A DNA stretch of 15,125 bases from JAOACQ01 sp049968515 (GTDB taxonomy: Bacteria; Spirochaetota; Brevinematia; Brevinematales; JAOACQ01): the NCBI GenBank assembly GCA_049968515.1, contig JBMFQR010000041.1, positions 1 to 15,125 of the forward strand, given 5' to 3'. Each line of letters opens with the position of its first letter. Positions within the stretch are counted from its first letter, which is position 1. A program made the translations under genes and the position numbers. The notes below the pieces were generated by a model, which was given only the letters and a program-made list of their open reading frames with translations, had not been told where the DNA came from and searched no databases. Shown here piece by piece: positions 6,233-14,409 of the stretch.

Positions 6233-8658
6233 GTGAGAAATAATTTTCAAATCTCAAGATACACGATAGGCGCGCTGATAAATAAGATAGAAGGTGATTA
6301 TCAGCATTTACTCTGGAGCGGCATGGATTCAATGGCCAGAGAAAAAAACATAAATATTTTTTATTTTGTGGGAGGTTCAGTTGGAAACCTTTTTGAGGGA
6401 GATGAAAGTAATAATCTTACCTATGAACTTGCAAAATCAAATAATATCGAAGGATTAATTATANNNNNNNNNNNNNNNNNNNNNNNNNNNNNNNNNNNNN
6501 NNNNNNNNNNNNNNNNNNNNNNNNNNNNNNNNNNNNNNNNNNNNNNNNNNNNNNNNNNNNNNNTCTAGAAAATATCCCTACTATTTTAATTGACAATAAT
6601 AATGGAATGCAAAAAGTCATAGATCATCTTATTGAGTTTCATGGTTATGAAAACATTGTCTTTATAACAGGTCCCTTTACAAGCATTGAAGCAATTGATA
6701 GATTTAATGGTTACAAAGAGTCATTAAGGAAACATCAAATAAAGTACAGGCCGGAATTCGTAATTGAAGGGGATTTCACATATGATTTTGGCTGGAAGGT
6801 CCCACAAATTTTGCTGGATGATAGGAAATTAAATTTTGATGCTATTGTTTGTTCAAATGATGAAATGGCAATGGGAGTTTTCCATTCAATGGAGGCAAGA
6901 GGAATGATCGCACCAAAAGACTATGCACTAACAGGATTTGATAATGTGAGAGAAACAGAATTTTTTTCTGTTCCAATAACTACAGTCAGTCAACCGATAT
7001 ACGAGCAGGGGAGAAAGGCGGTGGAAATTCTTATTGATATTCTTGATGGTAAAGAGGTTGCTAATACTACCTATCTTGACACTGAACTTGTAATCAGAAC
7101 CTCCTGTGGTTGTTATTCTTATATTGAAAAAGACAATGATGATAATTTACTGTCATTATACAATTATGGAGAAGGAAGTAAAAAAAATCCTCTATTAAAA
7201 GATTCCAGAATGATAACAGAAGATATTATAAATTATCTTTCAAATGATAGAGCAATAAATTTAGAGGAAATGAGAGTTCATCTTAATGCACTGCTGGATT
7301 CTTTGAATACAGATTTATCAGAAAATAAGAAAGGGAAAAAAACAATTTTTACTCTTGTACTGGATGATATCCTGGCTAAAGATTTTAGAAATTATGATCA
7401 GCTAATCTTCTGGAAGGAAGCAATTCTCAAGCTTCATAAGATGTTAATAAATAATACCATGCCTCCTGAATTGATTATTAAAATTGGAAGAATTTTTGAA
7501 GAAGCTAACAATCTTATAAATACTTACCTTATAAGATCCGAGGCATCCAAGAATGAGAAGTTTCAAAAATTTTTCTGGTATCTCAGGATGTTTATAGCAA
7601 GTCTGGATGACGAATTTAATATTTATGAAATTTCAAACATATTATATGAAAAATTACAATCATATTTTAAGATTAAAGCAGCCTTTATTTTTCTTTTCAA
7701 GCAGGAAGAAAAGGATTTTGGACCTCTTCCTCTTCAGGTTTCAACTTTACTTGCTTACGATGAACGGGGCAGAATTGACAATGGTCACGGTGATATTGTC
7801 TTCTTTACAAGGCAAATTTTACCCACGTCATTTATTCTTGAAAGTAAGAGATATTCTTTGTTGTTTTTTATATTGTTTACAAAAAGGGGCAACTATGGTT
7901 ACATTGCATATGAACCTTCTGATACAACTCCACTTTTCCTTTATCCACTTCTTACAGAGAGAATAAGCGGGACTATTCAAAAAGCCTACATTTTTAATGA
8001 GAAAGAAAGGGTTAGTTTAGAGCTTCAGGAAACTCTGTCGAAGCTAAGTAAGAGTGAGGAAAATTATAAGGAAATGACAGAAATGCTTCCTCTGGGAATA
8101 ATAGAAACCGATCTCAATCATAATATATTTTATATGAACAACATGGCAAAATCGCTTCTCCAGATTGACAATGACATAAAAGATTTGAATTTTATGAACT
8201 TTATGGTTGAAAAAGACAAATTTATTGAATATTGCAGGTACATAACAAAGACATTAAGATCAAGTTTTTCAGATTTTACTATAAACACTTCTCGAAACTT
8301 GAACATAACCTTAATCTGTAAGTCTGTTTTAGTTACCCATGAAAACTACATTACCGGATATAGATGGATAATAATTGAACTTTCTTCCTTTCTGAAAAGC
8401 TCACTTTATCCTACTGATGATTTTTATAGAAAATTCAGTATTACCCAGCGAGAAAGAGAGGTGCTTGAATGTTTATTACAGGGGATGGCTCTAAAAGATA
8501 TTGCAAATAAATTATATATTACCCCGGGCACAGTGAAGGACCATCTTAGCTCCATTTATAAGAAAACGAATACAAAGAACAAAAAGGAGCTTCTCGCTAA
8601 AATAAGAGAACATGGATTTATGAAGCTGGATGATTCCTCTCCTCTATTTTCTATCTAA
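6233..8658 (+). CDS. One-component regulator: LacI-type ligand sensor, PAS, LuxR-type HTH (interrupted by a sequence gap)
   Basis: The protein starts directly in a LacI/periplasmic-binding-like sensor fold (TIGALINK, GMDSMA) with no N-terminal HTH and no signal peptide, so it is cytoplasmic. After the N run the fold continues: ENIPTILIDNN, GYENIVFITGP, CSNDEMAMG and GFDNVRETEF, closing with RTSCGC, a hallmark of such sensors fused to signalling domains (from memory). Then come a long helical and possibly GAF-like region (about 7150-8030), a PAS domain (about 8050-8350; LPLGIIETDLN) and a LuxR-type HTH (about 8431-8620; TQREREVLECLLQG, IANKLYITPGTVKDHLSSIYKK). Likely role: sense a sugar or other small ligand and activate transcription. 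The cellulase gene just upstream, with its operator-like repeats, is the obvious candidate target, but this is inference. The frame changes across the gap because the N count is arbitrary. Confidence 0.85.
6464..6563. other. Assembly gap of exactly 100 N inside the regulator gene
   Basis: The codons before the gap end at a codon boundary (77 codons from 6233). The frame after it restarts at 6565, so the true missing length is 2 modulo 3. About 30-35 missing residues would restore a normal sensor fold, so the real gap is probably close to 100 bases. Confidence 0.9.
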
Positions 8659-8673
8659 TGATGGTATAAAGTT

Positions 8674-9714
8674 CTATCTTGTTATCTTGAACTTTGACAT
8701 TTTCTGTCTCAATGTATTTCTATGTATTCCTAAAAGTGCAGCAGCTTCAGAAATTTTCCAGTGAGTTTTTTCAAGAGCTACAATGATCTGTGCCTTTTCT
8801 ATCTCTCTTATTTCGCTCTCTGTAATGACAAGGTCATCCTTTTTCACAAATTTTTCATTTTCTAAAATGCTTCCTCTCCCTGTAATATGAAAGATATTTT
8901 CTGGAAGATCTTTAAGCGAAATTCTTCCATCCTCGCTCATAATTATTGCATGATGGATGATATTTTCAAGATGCCGGACATTTCCCTTCCATTCTATAGA
9001 AAAAAAGAGGTTTAAAACCTCCCTGTCAATACTCTCAATCCTTTTATTTTCCTTATTTGAATAAAGATCAATAAAATACTTTGTGAGCAAAGGAATATCT
9101 TCCATCCTTTCTTTTAAAGAAGGAAGTTTTAAAAAAACCACATTTAATCGATAGTAAAGATCCTCTCTGAACTTATTCCTTTTTACTTCTTCCCATAGAT
9201 TTCTGTTTGTAGCTGAAATAACTCTTACATCGACGGGAATTATATCAAGTCCGCCAACCCTCGAGATAGTTTTATTTTCTATCACTCTTAAAAGTTTTGA
9301 CTGCAGATTAAGTGAGATCTCTCCTATCTCATCAAGAAAGATTGTGCCATCGTTGGCAAGCTCAAACTTACCAATTTTTCTTCTTTCTGCACCGGTAAAA
9401 GCCCCTTTTTCATAACCGAATAATTCACTCTCGAGAAGAGTTTCGGGAATTTCGGCGCAGCTTATTTTTACAAGCCTTTTTGATGCTCTTCTGCTTAGCA
9501 TATGAGCAGTTGTTGCAAATATCTCCTTACCTGTGCCGCTTTCTCCCTCCATCAGTATATTTGCTTCACTTCTTGCAGCCTTTTTAAGCTTAAGAAATGC
9601 ATCTATAATTACCTTAGACTGGCCTATTATACCAAACTTTTGCATTTCTTCGACTATTATTGCATCTTCACCCTTTGGGGGATTTACAAGCTTAACAATC
9701 TCATCTATTTGCAT
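8674..9714 (-). CDS. Sigma-54-dependent transcriptional activator (AAA+ plus Fis-type HTH, no receiver domain)
   Basis: The 346 residues hold a complete AAA+ domain that remodels sigma-54 RNA polymerase: Walker A GESGTGKE (57-64), the sigma-54-contacting loop GAFTGA (104-109), Walker B IFLDE (D128, E129), ATNR (170-173) and arginine-finger region FREDLYYRL from 184. A Fis-type HTH ends the protein (about 307-346; KISEAAALLGIHRNTLRQ). Only about 28 residues precede the AAA+ domain, too few for a receiver, GAF or PAS domain. Control must come from expression, a partner protein or the short N-terminus. It is last in the six-gene minus-strand run, ten bases after the lipoprotein gene; AAGGATGG precedes its ATG. 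It converges on the LuxR regulator gene with only 15 bases between them and no visible terminator. Confidence 0.93.
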   Translation of the reverse strand: MQIDEIVKLVNPPKGEDAIIVEEMQKFGIIGQSKVIIDAFLKLKKAARSEANILMEGESGTGKEIFATTAHMLSRRASKRLVKISCAEIPETLLESELFGYEKGAFTGAERRKIGKFELANDGTIFLDEIGEISLNLQSKLLRVIENKTISRVGGLDIIPVDVRVISATNRNLWEEVKRNKFREDLYYRLNVVFLKLPSLKERMEDIPLLTKYFIDLYSNKENKRIESIDREVLNLFFSIEWKGNVRHLENIIHHAIIMSEDGRISLKDLPENIFHITGRGSILENEKFVKKDDLVITESEIREIEKAQIIVALEKTHWKISEAAALLGIHRNTLRQKMSKFKITR

Positions 9715-9724
9715 AAACCATCCT

Positions 9725-10870
9725 TTATTTATAATCGATAAAGCCTTCTTTTAGTTCTTTGTAAACCCCCTTTGCTCTTTCCTTCAATTCACCGCTGTAA
9801 TCCCCTTCAATAATACTTTTCAGTATCTTTTCTGACTGATAAACCTTTTTGAAATAAACATAGATTTCAGCAATATCAATCATTGACCTTCCATAGTAGT
9901 CTTTGTCCTGTTTGTAACTATTTATCCTTTTTTCAATTTCTTCTACTTCTTCTAAAGTTGCAAGTTTATTTTCCTTTAGTAATTCAAGCATCATGGTTAA
10001 GGTAATCTTTTTTGTTTCTACATCCCCCTTCTCAAGAGCATCTCTATAAAGAATATATGCTTCATTTTCTTTCTTTTTTAACTTATTTAACCAGCCAGAA
10101 TAAAATATTCTTCTGCCTTCATTCTCAATCTCTTTAATAACTTTTTCCGCCTTATCAAAATTCTTTCTCTTAAGCAATAACTCTACAAGCTCATTTCTTA
10201 CCACATCCTTTTCCTCTGCTGTTAATTCGTCCGAGGCAATCATCTTTTCATACTCTTTTACCGCCTCTGGATAAGGCAGGTTATTCTTGATGTTTTGAAT
10301 CACCCCATTTATGCCCATCTGTGCCTTTTTCTCTACCACGTTTGTTTCTACATTGGTAACAGCAATCTTTTCCTCCGGTTTCTTTTCGACAGTTATATTT
10401 GTTGTTTTCTGTATAACACTTACATAATAGGCAACCCTTTTTATCAAATTACCATCAAGATCTAAAATGTCAAACCTTATTTTACCATCTCTTGTGCCTG
10501 CAGAAAAGTTGTAAATTCCAGCCTCTACTTTTGATTCGTTTGAATTAAATACGACATCACCCTCTATGGATTTTAATGCTACAAAATTTGTTTCAGCAGG
10601 AATCTTGATGGTAAAGGTTGTTCCTGAAGGGATATGTGTGATTTTATTTTCTGTGGGTATCTTCTTAATTTTTGGTAATTCGCTTTTCTCAAGGTTGTCT
10701 GGCTGGATTCTTTCATTCGTATTCGCACTATTTGTTATAATACCTGTATCGAGAAGGAGTTGATTGATAAGGTTAAAATTTACTCTTTTGAAATTCCTTA
10801 TAAAGATTAATCCCTCCTGTGAACAGGAAGCTAAAAAGATGACAAAAATAAGCAAAATATACTTTTTCAT
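9725..10870 (-). CDS. Lipoprotein with a beta domain and C-terminal helical (TPR-like) repeats
   Basis: I do not recognise a named family. Residues 1-16 form a lipoprotein signal with lipobox LASC (C16). After a polar stretch, residues about 78-155 look like one beta-sandwich, Ig-like domain (IPSGTTFTIKIP, GIYNFSAGTRDG, KIRFDILDLDGNLIKRVAYYV). A charged linker rich in Val, Asn and Thr (about 156-185) leads to helical repeats up to residue 380, with TPR-like pairs such as NFDKAEKVIKEIENEG and YILYRDALEKGD. It is probably anchored in the cell envelope and used for protein contacts. Start ATG 10870 has AAGGG eight bases upstream. Ten bases separate it from the genes on each side, so it is co-transcribed with the TPR protein before it and the sigma-54 activator after it. 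Confidence 0.8.
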   Translation of the reverse strand: MKKYILLIFVIFLASCSQEGLIFIRNFKRVNFNLINQLLLDTGIITNSANTNERIQPDNLEKSELPKIKKIPTENKITHIPSGTTFTIKIPAETNFVALKSIEGDVVFNSNESKVEAGIYNFSAGTRDGKIRFDILDLDGNLIKRVAYYVSVIQKTTNITVEKKPEEKIAVTNVETNVVEKKAQMGINGVIQNIKNNLPYPEAVKEYEKMIASDELTAEEKDVVRNELVELLLKRKNFDKAEKVIKEIENEGRRIFYSGWLNKLKKKENEAYILYRDALEKGDVETKKITLTMMLELLKENKLATLEEVEEIEKRINSYKQDKDYYGRSMIDIAEIYVYFKKVYQSEKILKSIIEGDYSGELKERAKGVYKELKEGFIDYK

Positions 10871-10880
10871 ACTTGAACCC

Positions 10881-12488
10881 TTAAACGTTAAGTTTTTTTA
10901 ATTTTTCCCTTACCTTTGTGTTTTCTGGCTCCAGAGCAAGTATTTTTTCAAACAAATTCTTTGCCTTTCCTTCTTCCCCGAGTTCTATATAAAATAGAGC
11001 AAGCTTGTATAAGAGTTTACTGTCATTTTCATAATAATTTTCAAGTTCGGAAAAAAGTCTTATTGCTGAAAGTTTATCATTAAGTTTCATTTTTGTCAAA
11101 CCAGCAGCATAGAGAAAATCTGGATTTTTTTCTATTTTTATTGCCTTTTCAAATAGGGCATCTGCCTCCTCATATTTGAACTGGGTTGACTTTACAGTCC
11201 CCAATGTATATAGCAAAGCAGCACTTTCTGGAAAGATTTCAAGTGCAAGATTTAAAATCTCTTCAGCCTCATCAAGGATGTTTAACTTGATTAAGGAGTA
11301 AGAAATTATTAAGAAGAATCTCTCCTCTCTTATTCCCTTCTCCATTAGTTCTCTCGAATACACCAGTGCTTCTTCATATCTTTCTATGTAGTAAGCACAT
11401 AAAACAAGCTGTTTCAGCACTTCAATCCTTTGAGAAGGATCAAGCCTTTCGGACTCGAGGCACTGCTTGAAATAGGGATATGCCTTGTTAAAATTCTTCT
11501 CTAAAACCTCTATAAGCCCGAGTCTGAATGCAAAGTTAATATCATTTGTTATCTTGAAACACTTGTCATAATTCAGCCTTGCATTCTCAATATCACCATT
11601 TTCGTAGTAAATATCTCCCAATGTTTTCCATATCTCTGGTTCCCTCGGATTTAATTTTTTAGCCTCCCTTATGCTGTCGATAGCAGCCTGTAGTTTGTTT
11701 TGTTTCAGATAAGCCTTTCCAGTGTAAAGCAAAGCAACGTCCATATATATTTTTTTTTCAATTGCCTTTGAAAATGCTTTTATTGCCCCATCATAATCTC
11801 CAACCTGATAACATGAAACACCCAATCCAATATAAAAATAATCAAAATCTTTACTATCTTTCTCGATTTCTTTTGATATGCTTTCAAAACATTCTTTAGC
11901 CTTTTCAAAATCTCCGCAGGAAAAATATGAGATTCCAAGCCCATAAATTGTAGATTTATTTTTGCTCCCCTTCTTCACCATTTCTTCAAAAATATCTTTA
12001 GCCACTTCAAAATGTTTTTTTTCTATGAATTTCATTCCTACCATATATATTTCATCATCTCTTGAAGACAAAAAGTCTTTGTCTTTTATAAGGTTTATTG
12101 CTTTTTCGTCTTTGCCTGTTGCAAGGTAACAGAAAGTTAAATAAGGAAGGAACTTCTTGGAAAACTTATCTCTATCAAGATTTTCAAATATATGAATTGC
12201 TTTAGTGTAATCTTCATAGAAAAAATATACAAGCCCAAGATTAAACCTTAAAGCCTCATCTTCAGGGTCAAGAAAGGCGGCTTCTTTTAAGATCACAAGC
12301 GCCTTTTTGTATTCTCTTCTTTCCACATATACAGCAGATAGAGATGAAAGCATTTTTTTAATCTTTCCCCCATCTTCCCTTCTATCCTGAAATAAATCAT
12401 ATATTAGCTTCAAAGCCTCTTTTTCTTTTCCTATTTCGAGGAGCTTATCAAAAAAATCAAGATTAAATTGCCTATCATAAGTTCCCAT
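10881..12488 (-). CDS. Large cytoplasmic TPR-repeat protein
   Basis: The protein of 535 residues is built almost wholly of tetratricopeptide repeats, roughly a dozen. Clear ones include ALRFNLGLVYFFYEDYTKAI, YGLGISYFSCGDFEKAKECF, LLYTGKAYLKQNKLQAAI, PEIWKTLGDIYYENGDIENA and KLLYKLALFYIELGEEGKA, with typical G8, A20 and F24 positions. There is no signal peptide or membrane segment, so it should act in the cytoplasm as a scaffold. I chose ATG 12488 over the ATG at 12518: GGAG lies seven bases before it, and it starts one base after the TAA of the HD-GYP gene, the usual coupled arrangement. The longer frame would overlap that gene and adds ten residues of poor character. By position it may be a partner of the HD-GYP regulator. 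No enzyme motif is visible. Confidence 0.85.
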   Translation of the reverse strand: MGTYDRQFNLDFFDKLLEIGKEKEALKLIYDLFQDRREDGGKIKKMLSSLSAVYVERREYKKALVILKEAAFLDPEDEALRFNLGLVYFFYEDYTKAIHIFENLDRDKFSKKFLPYLTFCYLATGKDEKAINLIKDKDFLSSRDDEIYMVGMKFIEKKHFEVAKDIFEEMVKKGSKNKSTIYGLGISYFSCGDFEKAKECFESISKEIEKDSKDFDYFYIGLGVSCYQVGDYDGAIKAFSKAIEKKIYMDVALLYTGKAYLKQNKLQAAIDSIREAKKLNPREPEIWKTLGDIYYENGDIENARLNYDKCFKITNDINFAFRLGLIEVLEKNFNKAYPYFKQCLESERLDPSQRIEVLKQLVLCAYYIERYEEALVYSRELMEKGIREERFFLIISYSLIKLNILDEAEEILNLALEIFPESAALLYTLGTVKSTQFKYEEADALFEKAIKIEKNPDFLYAAGLTKMKLNDKLSAIRLFSELENYYENDSKLLYKLALFYIELGEEGKAKNLFEKILALEPENTKVREKLKKLNV

Positions 12489-12489
12489 C

Positions 12490-13500
12490 TTATTTCTCCA
12501 ATATTGAAAGAAAAACATTTACTATCTCAGGATCAAACTGCTTCCCTGAATTATTAATTAATTCCATTTTAATAATGTCTGGCGTTTTTGGTTTTGAATA
12601 TATTGTTCCGCCTGACATTACCTCAAATGCCTCCACAACACTCACAATTCTTGCAGAGATTGGGATATTCTTGCCTTTCAATCCACAGGGATAGCCAGAA
12701 CCATCAAATCTCTCATGGTGGTAAGTTATTATTTCAATGACCTCAGAATTGTCTTTTATCATAGGTGCGAGAATCTTCTGTCCTATCAAGGGATGCTGTT
12801 TCATTATTTCAACTTCACTTTCTGTAAGTTTTGAAGGCTTTAAGAGTATAATGTCTGGAATTCCAATCTTTCCTATGTCGTGAAGAATAGCACCAATTGT
12901 AATCTTTTCGAGCTCTTTTCTGGCAAAACCGAGTTTTTTTGCAAGTTTTTCAGCATATACAGAAACATTCTGGGAGTGCACAAGTGTCCATCTGTCCCTC
13001 ACTTCAATTGTATTGAGAATGACCTTCAAACTATCATAGAATGAATTTTCAAGCTCGCTTTTTGTATCCTTTATAGCCTTTTCAAGGGAGTTTATATAAT
13101 TTTTTCTTTCCTCAAGAAGCTTTAATTTTTCTATAACACGATTTACTGAAAACAGAATTTCATCAACTGTGAAAGGTTTCATAATGTAATCATATGCTCC
13201 GTTTCTTATGGCCTCTTTAAGATTTTCTATATTTCCATATGCTGAAATTACAATGATATTTGCATCCTGATTAGACTCCTTTATTTTCTTCAATAGCTCA
13301 AGTCCTGTAAATTTTGGCATTAAAATATCAGTGATAACCACGTCTACCTTGTTGCTTTTGTAAAGATTAAAGGCTTTTTCACCATCTTCGGCTGTAAATA
13401 TTGCATTTACATATGGGGAAAGTTTCAGGATGTCTGTCAGTATTCTTAAGACTGGTAATTCGTCCTCTACAACCAGAAAATTATATTTCTTTTGTGACAT
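12490..13500 (-). CDS. Response regulator with receiver and divergent HD-GYP output domain
   Basis: Residues 1-125 are a CheY-like receiver: acidic pair E12/D13, phospho-acceptor D58 in VVITDILMP, S86 and K108. A coiled region follows, then an HD-GYP domain (about 155-336), a family that breaks down cyclic di-GMP or related cyclic dinucleotides. Retained motifs are H175, HD at 207-208, K211, H236, HH at 261-262 and GSGYP at 267-271. Two features are unusual. The conserved Asp of the VADAFDA motif is Glu (E290 in VVEAFEVM), and the usual RPYR segment after it is replaced by GGTIYSKPKTP. Activity may be altered, or the domain may serve as a binding or protein-contact module. No histidine kinase is encoded in the window. 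ATG 13500 is preceded by AGGG with six-base spacing. Confidence 0.92.
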   Translation of the reverse strand: MSQKKYNFLVVEDELPVLRILTDILKLSPYVNAIFTAEDGEKAFNLYKSNKVDVVITDILMPKFTGLELLKKIKESNQDANIIVISAYGNIENLKEAIRNGAYDYIMKPFTVDEILFSVNRVIEKLKLLEERKNYINSLEKAIKDTKSELENSFYDSLKVILNTIEVRDRWTLVHSQNVSVYAEKLAKKLGFARKELEKITIGAILHDIGKIGIPDIILLKPSKLTESEVEIMKQHPLIGQKILAPMIKDNSEVIEIITYHHERFDGSGYPCGLKGKNIPISARIVSVVEAFEVMSGGTIYSKPKTPDIIKMELINNSGKQFDPEIVNVFLSILEK

Positions 13501-13515
13501 ATATTTCCCTGCCCT

Positions 13516-14343
13516 TCAGTTTATGTTCAGATAAAACCAGGCTGTTGCATAATCCTTATTTATTCTTATAGCGACTTTCAAAAACTTCTCGGCAAAAAAC
13601 TTAAAGTTAAGTTTATTAAGACACTTGGATAACTTAAAAGCAAACTGTGGGATTTCAGGATATGTTTCGAGAGCTTTTATATAATATTTCATTGCTTCCT
13701 TATAAGTTCCTTCTTCATAATAAATCTCTGCGATCTGAAAGTATGCAAGTCCATTGAAAAAATTATCGAGGGTTGAGGAAAGAATCTTTTCAAAGTATCC
13801 TTTTGCCTCCTTGAATTTTCTTTGATTCAGGTAGCACATTCCAGAAAAATACAGAGCATCCGAGGAAGAGTTCATTTTGAGTGAGGTAGATAGATAAAAG
13901 AGTGCTTTCTCATAATTGCCGGTTTTATATTCTGAGATGCCTTTTATTTTATAGAAGTAGCTTTCAAACTCAGAGGGAACATTTTTTATATCTTTTATCA
14001 AGTGCAATGTATTACTATAATCCTCAGCAGTCCTTGCATTTAAGTATGAAAGGAATGAAATTCCGAAATTCCTGTAAGGAATGAGAGCCTCTTCTATTTC
14101 ATTGTTATTTAGTGTGAGGTTACTCAATTTGAGAATAAAATCCTCATCTCCTTCGAGGGAAAGCCTTAATATTATTCTGTAATTCCTTACTTTGTAATGA
14201 ATATCCTCTTTCTTCTTTATTGTTTCAAGAATATTATATGCCTTAAGAAAATCCCTTTTATCATAAGCCTCATCAAACTTATAATAAGAAGAACAACAGC
14301 TTAAAAAGAAAAGGAACGTGAGAAAAAAGCTGATTCTAAGCAT
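13516..14343 (-). CDS. TPR-repeat lipoprotein
   Basis: The 275 residues start with a hydrophobic signal ending FFLSCC, so C16 or C17 is the likely lipidated cysteine; C16 gives the better lipobox. The mature part is helical, with clear TPR units from about residue 125: YFYKIKGISEYKTGNYEKAL, DALYFSGMCYLNQRKFKEAK, AYFQIAEIYYEEGTYKEAMK and FAFKLSKCLNKLNFKFFAEK. It is probably an envelope-anchored scaffold or docking protein. Its stop lies 15 bases before the HD-GYP regulator ATG. The start is ATG 14343, with GGAG eight bases upstream. Sixty-six bases separate it from the unrecognised gene upstream, with no clear promoter or terminator between. It may pair with the other lipoprotein of this operon. 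Confidence 0.85.
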   Translation of the reverse strand: MLRISFFLTFLFFLSCCSSYYKFDEAYDKRDFLKAYNILETIKKKEDIHYKVRNYRIILRLSLEGDEDFILKLSNLTLNNNEIEEALIPYRNFGISFLSYLNARTAEDYSNTLHLIKDIKNVPSEFESYFYKIKGISEYKTGNYEKALFYLSTSLKMNSSSDALYFSGMCYLNQRKFKEAKGYFEKILSSTLDNFFNGLAYFQIAEIYYEEGTYKEAMKYYIKALETYPEIPQFAFKLSKCLNKLNFKFFAEKFLKVAIRINKDYATAWFYLNIN

Positions 14344-14409
14344 AACCTGAACTCCATAATTCTGGATTTTATAAGCTGATCTTTACAACGTTACACAGGT
14401 CCATATCCA

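Noticed and set aside
12489..12518. Start of the large TPR protein at ATG 12518
   Set aside because: It would overlap the HD-GYP gene by 29 bases and has no good Shine-Dalgarno; ATG 12488 has both spacing and coupling in its favour.
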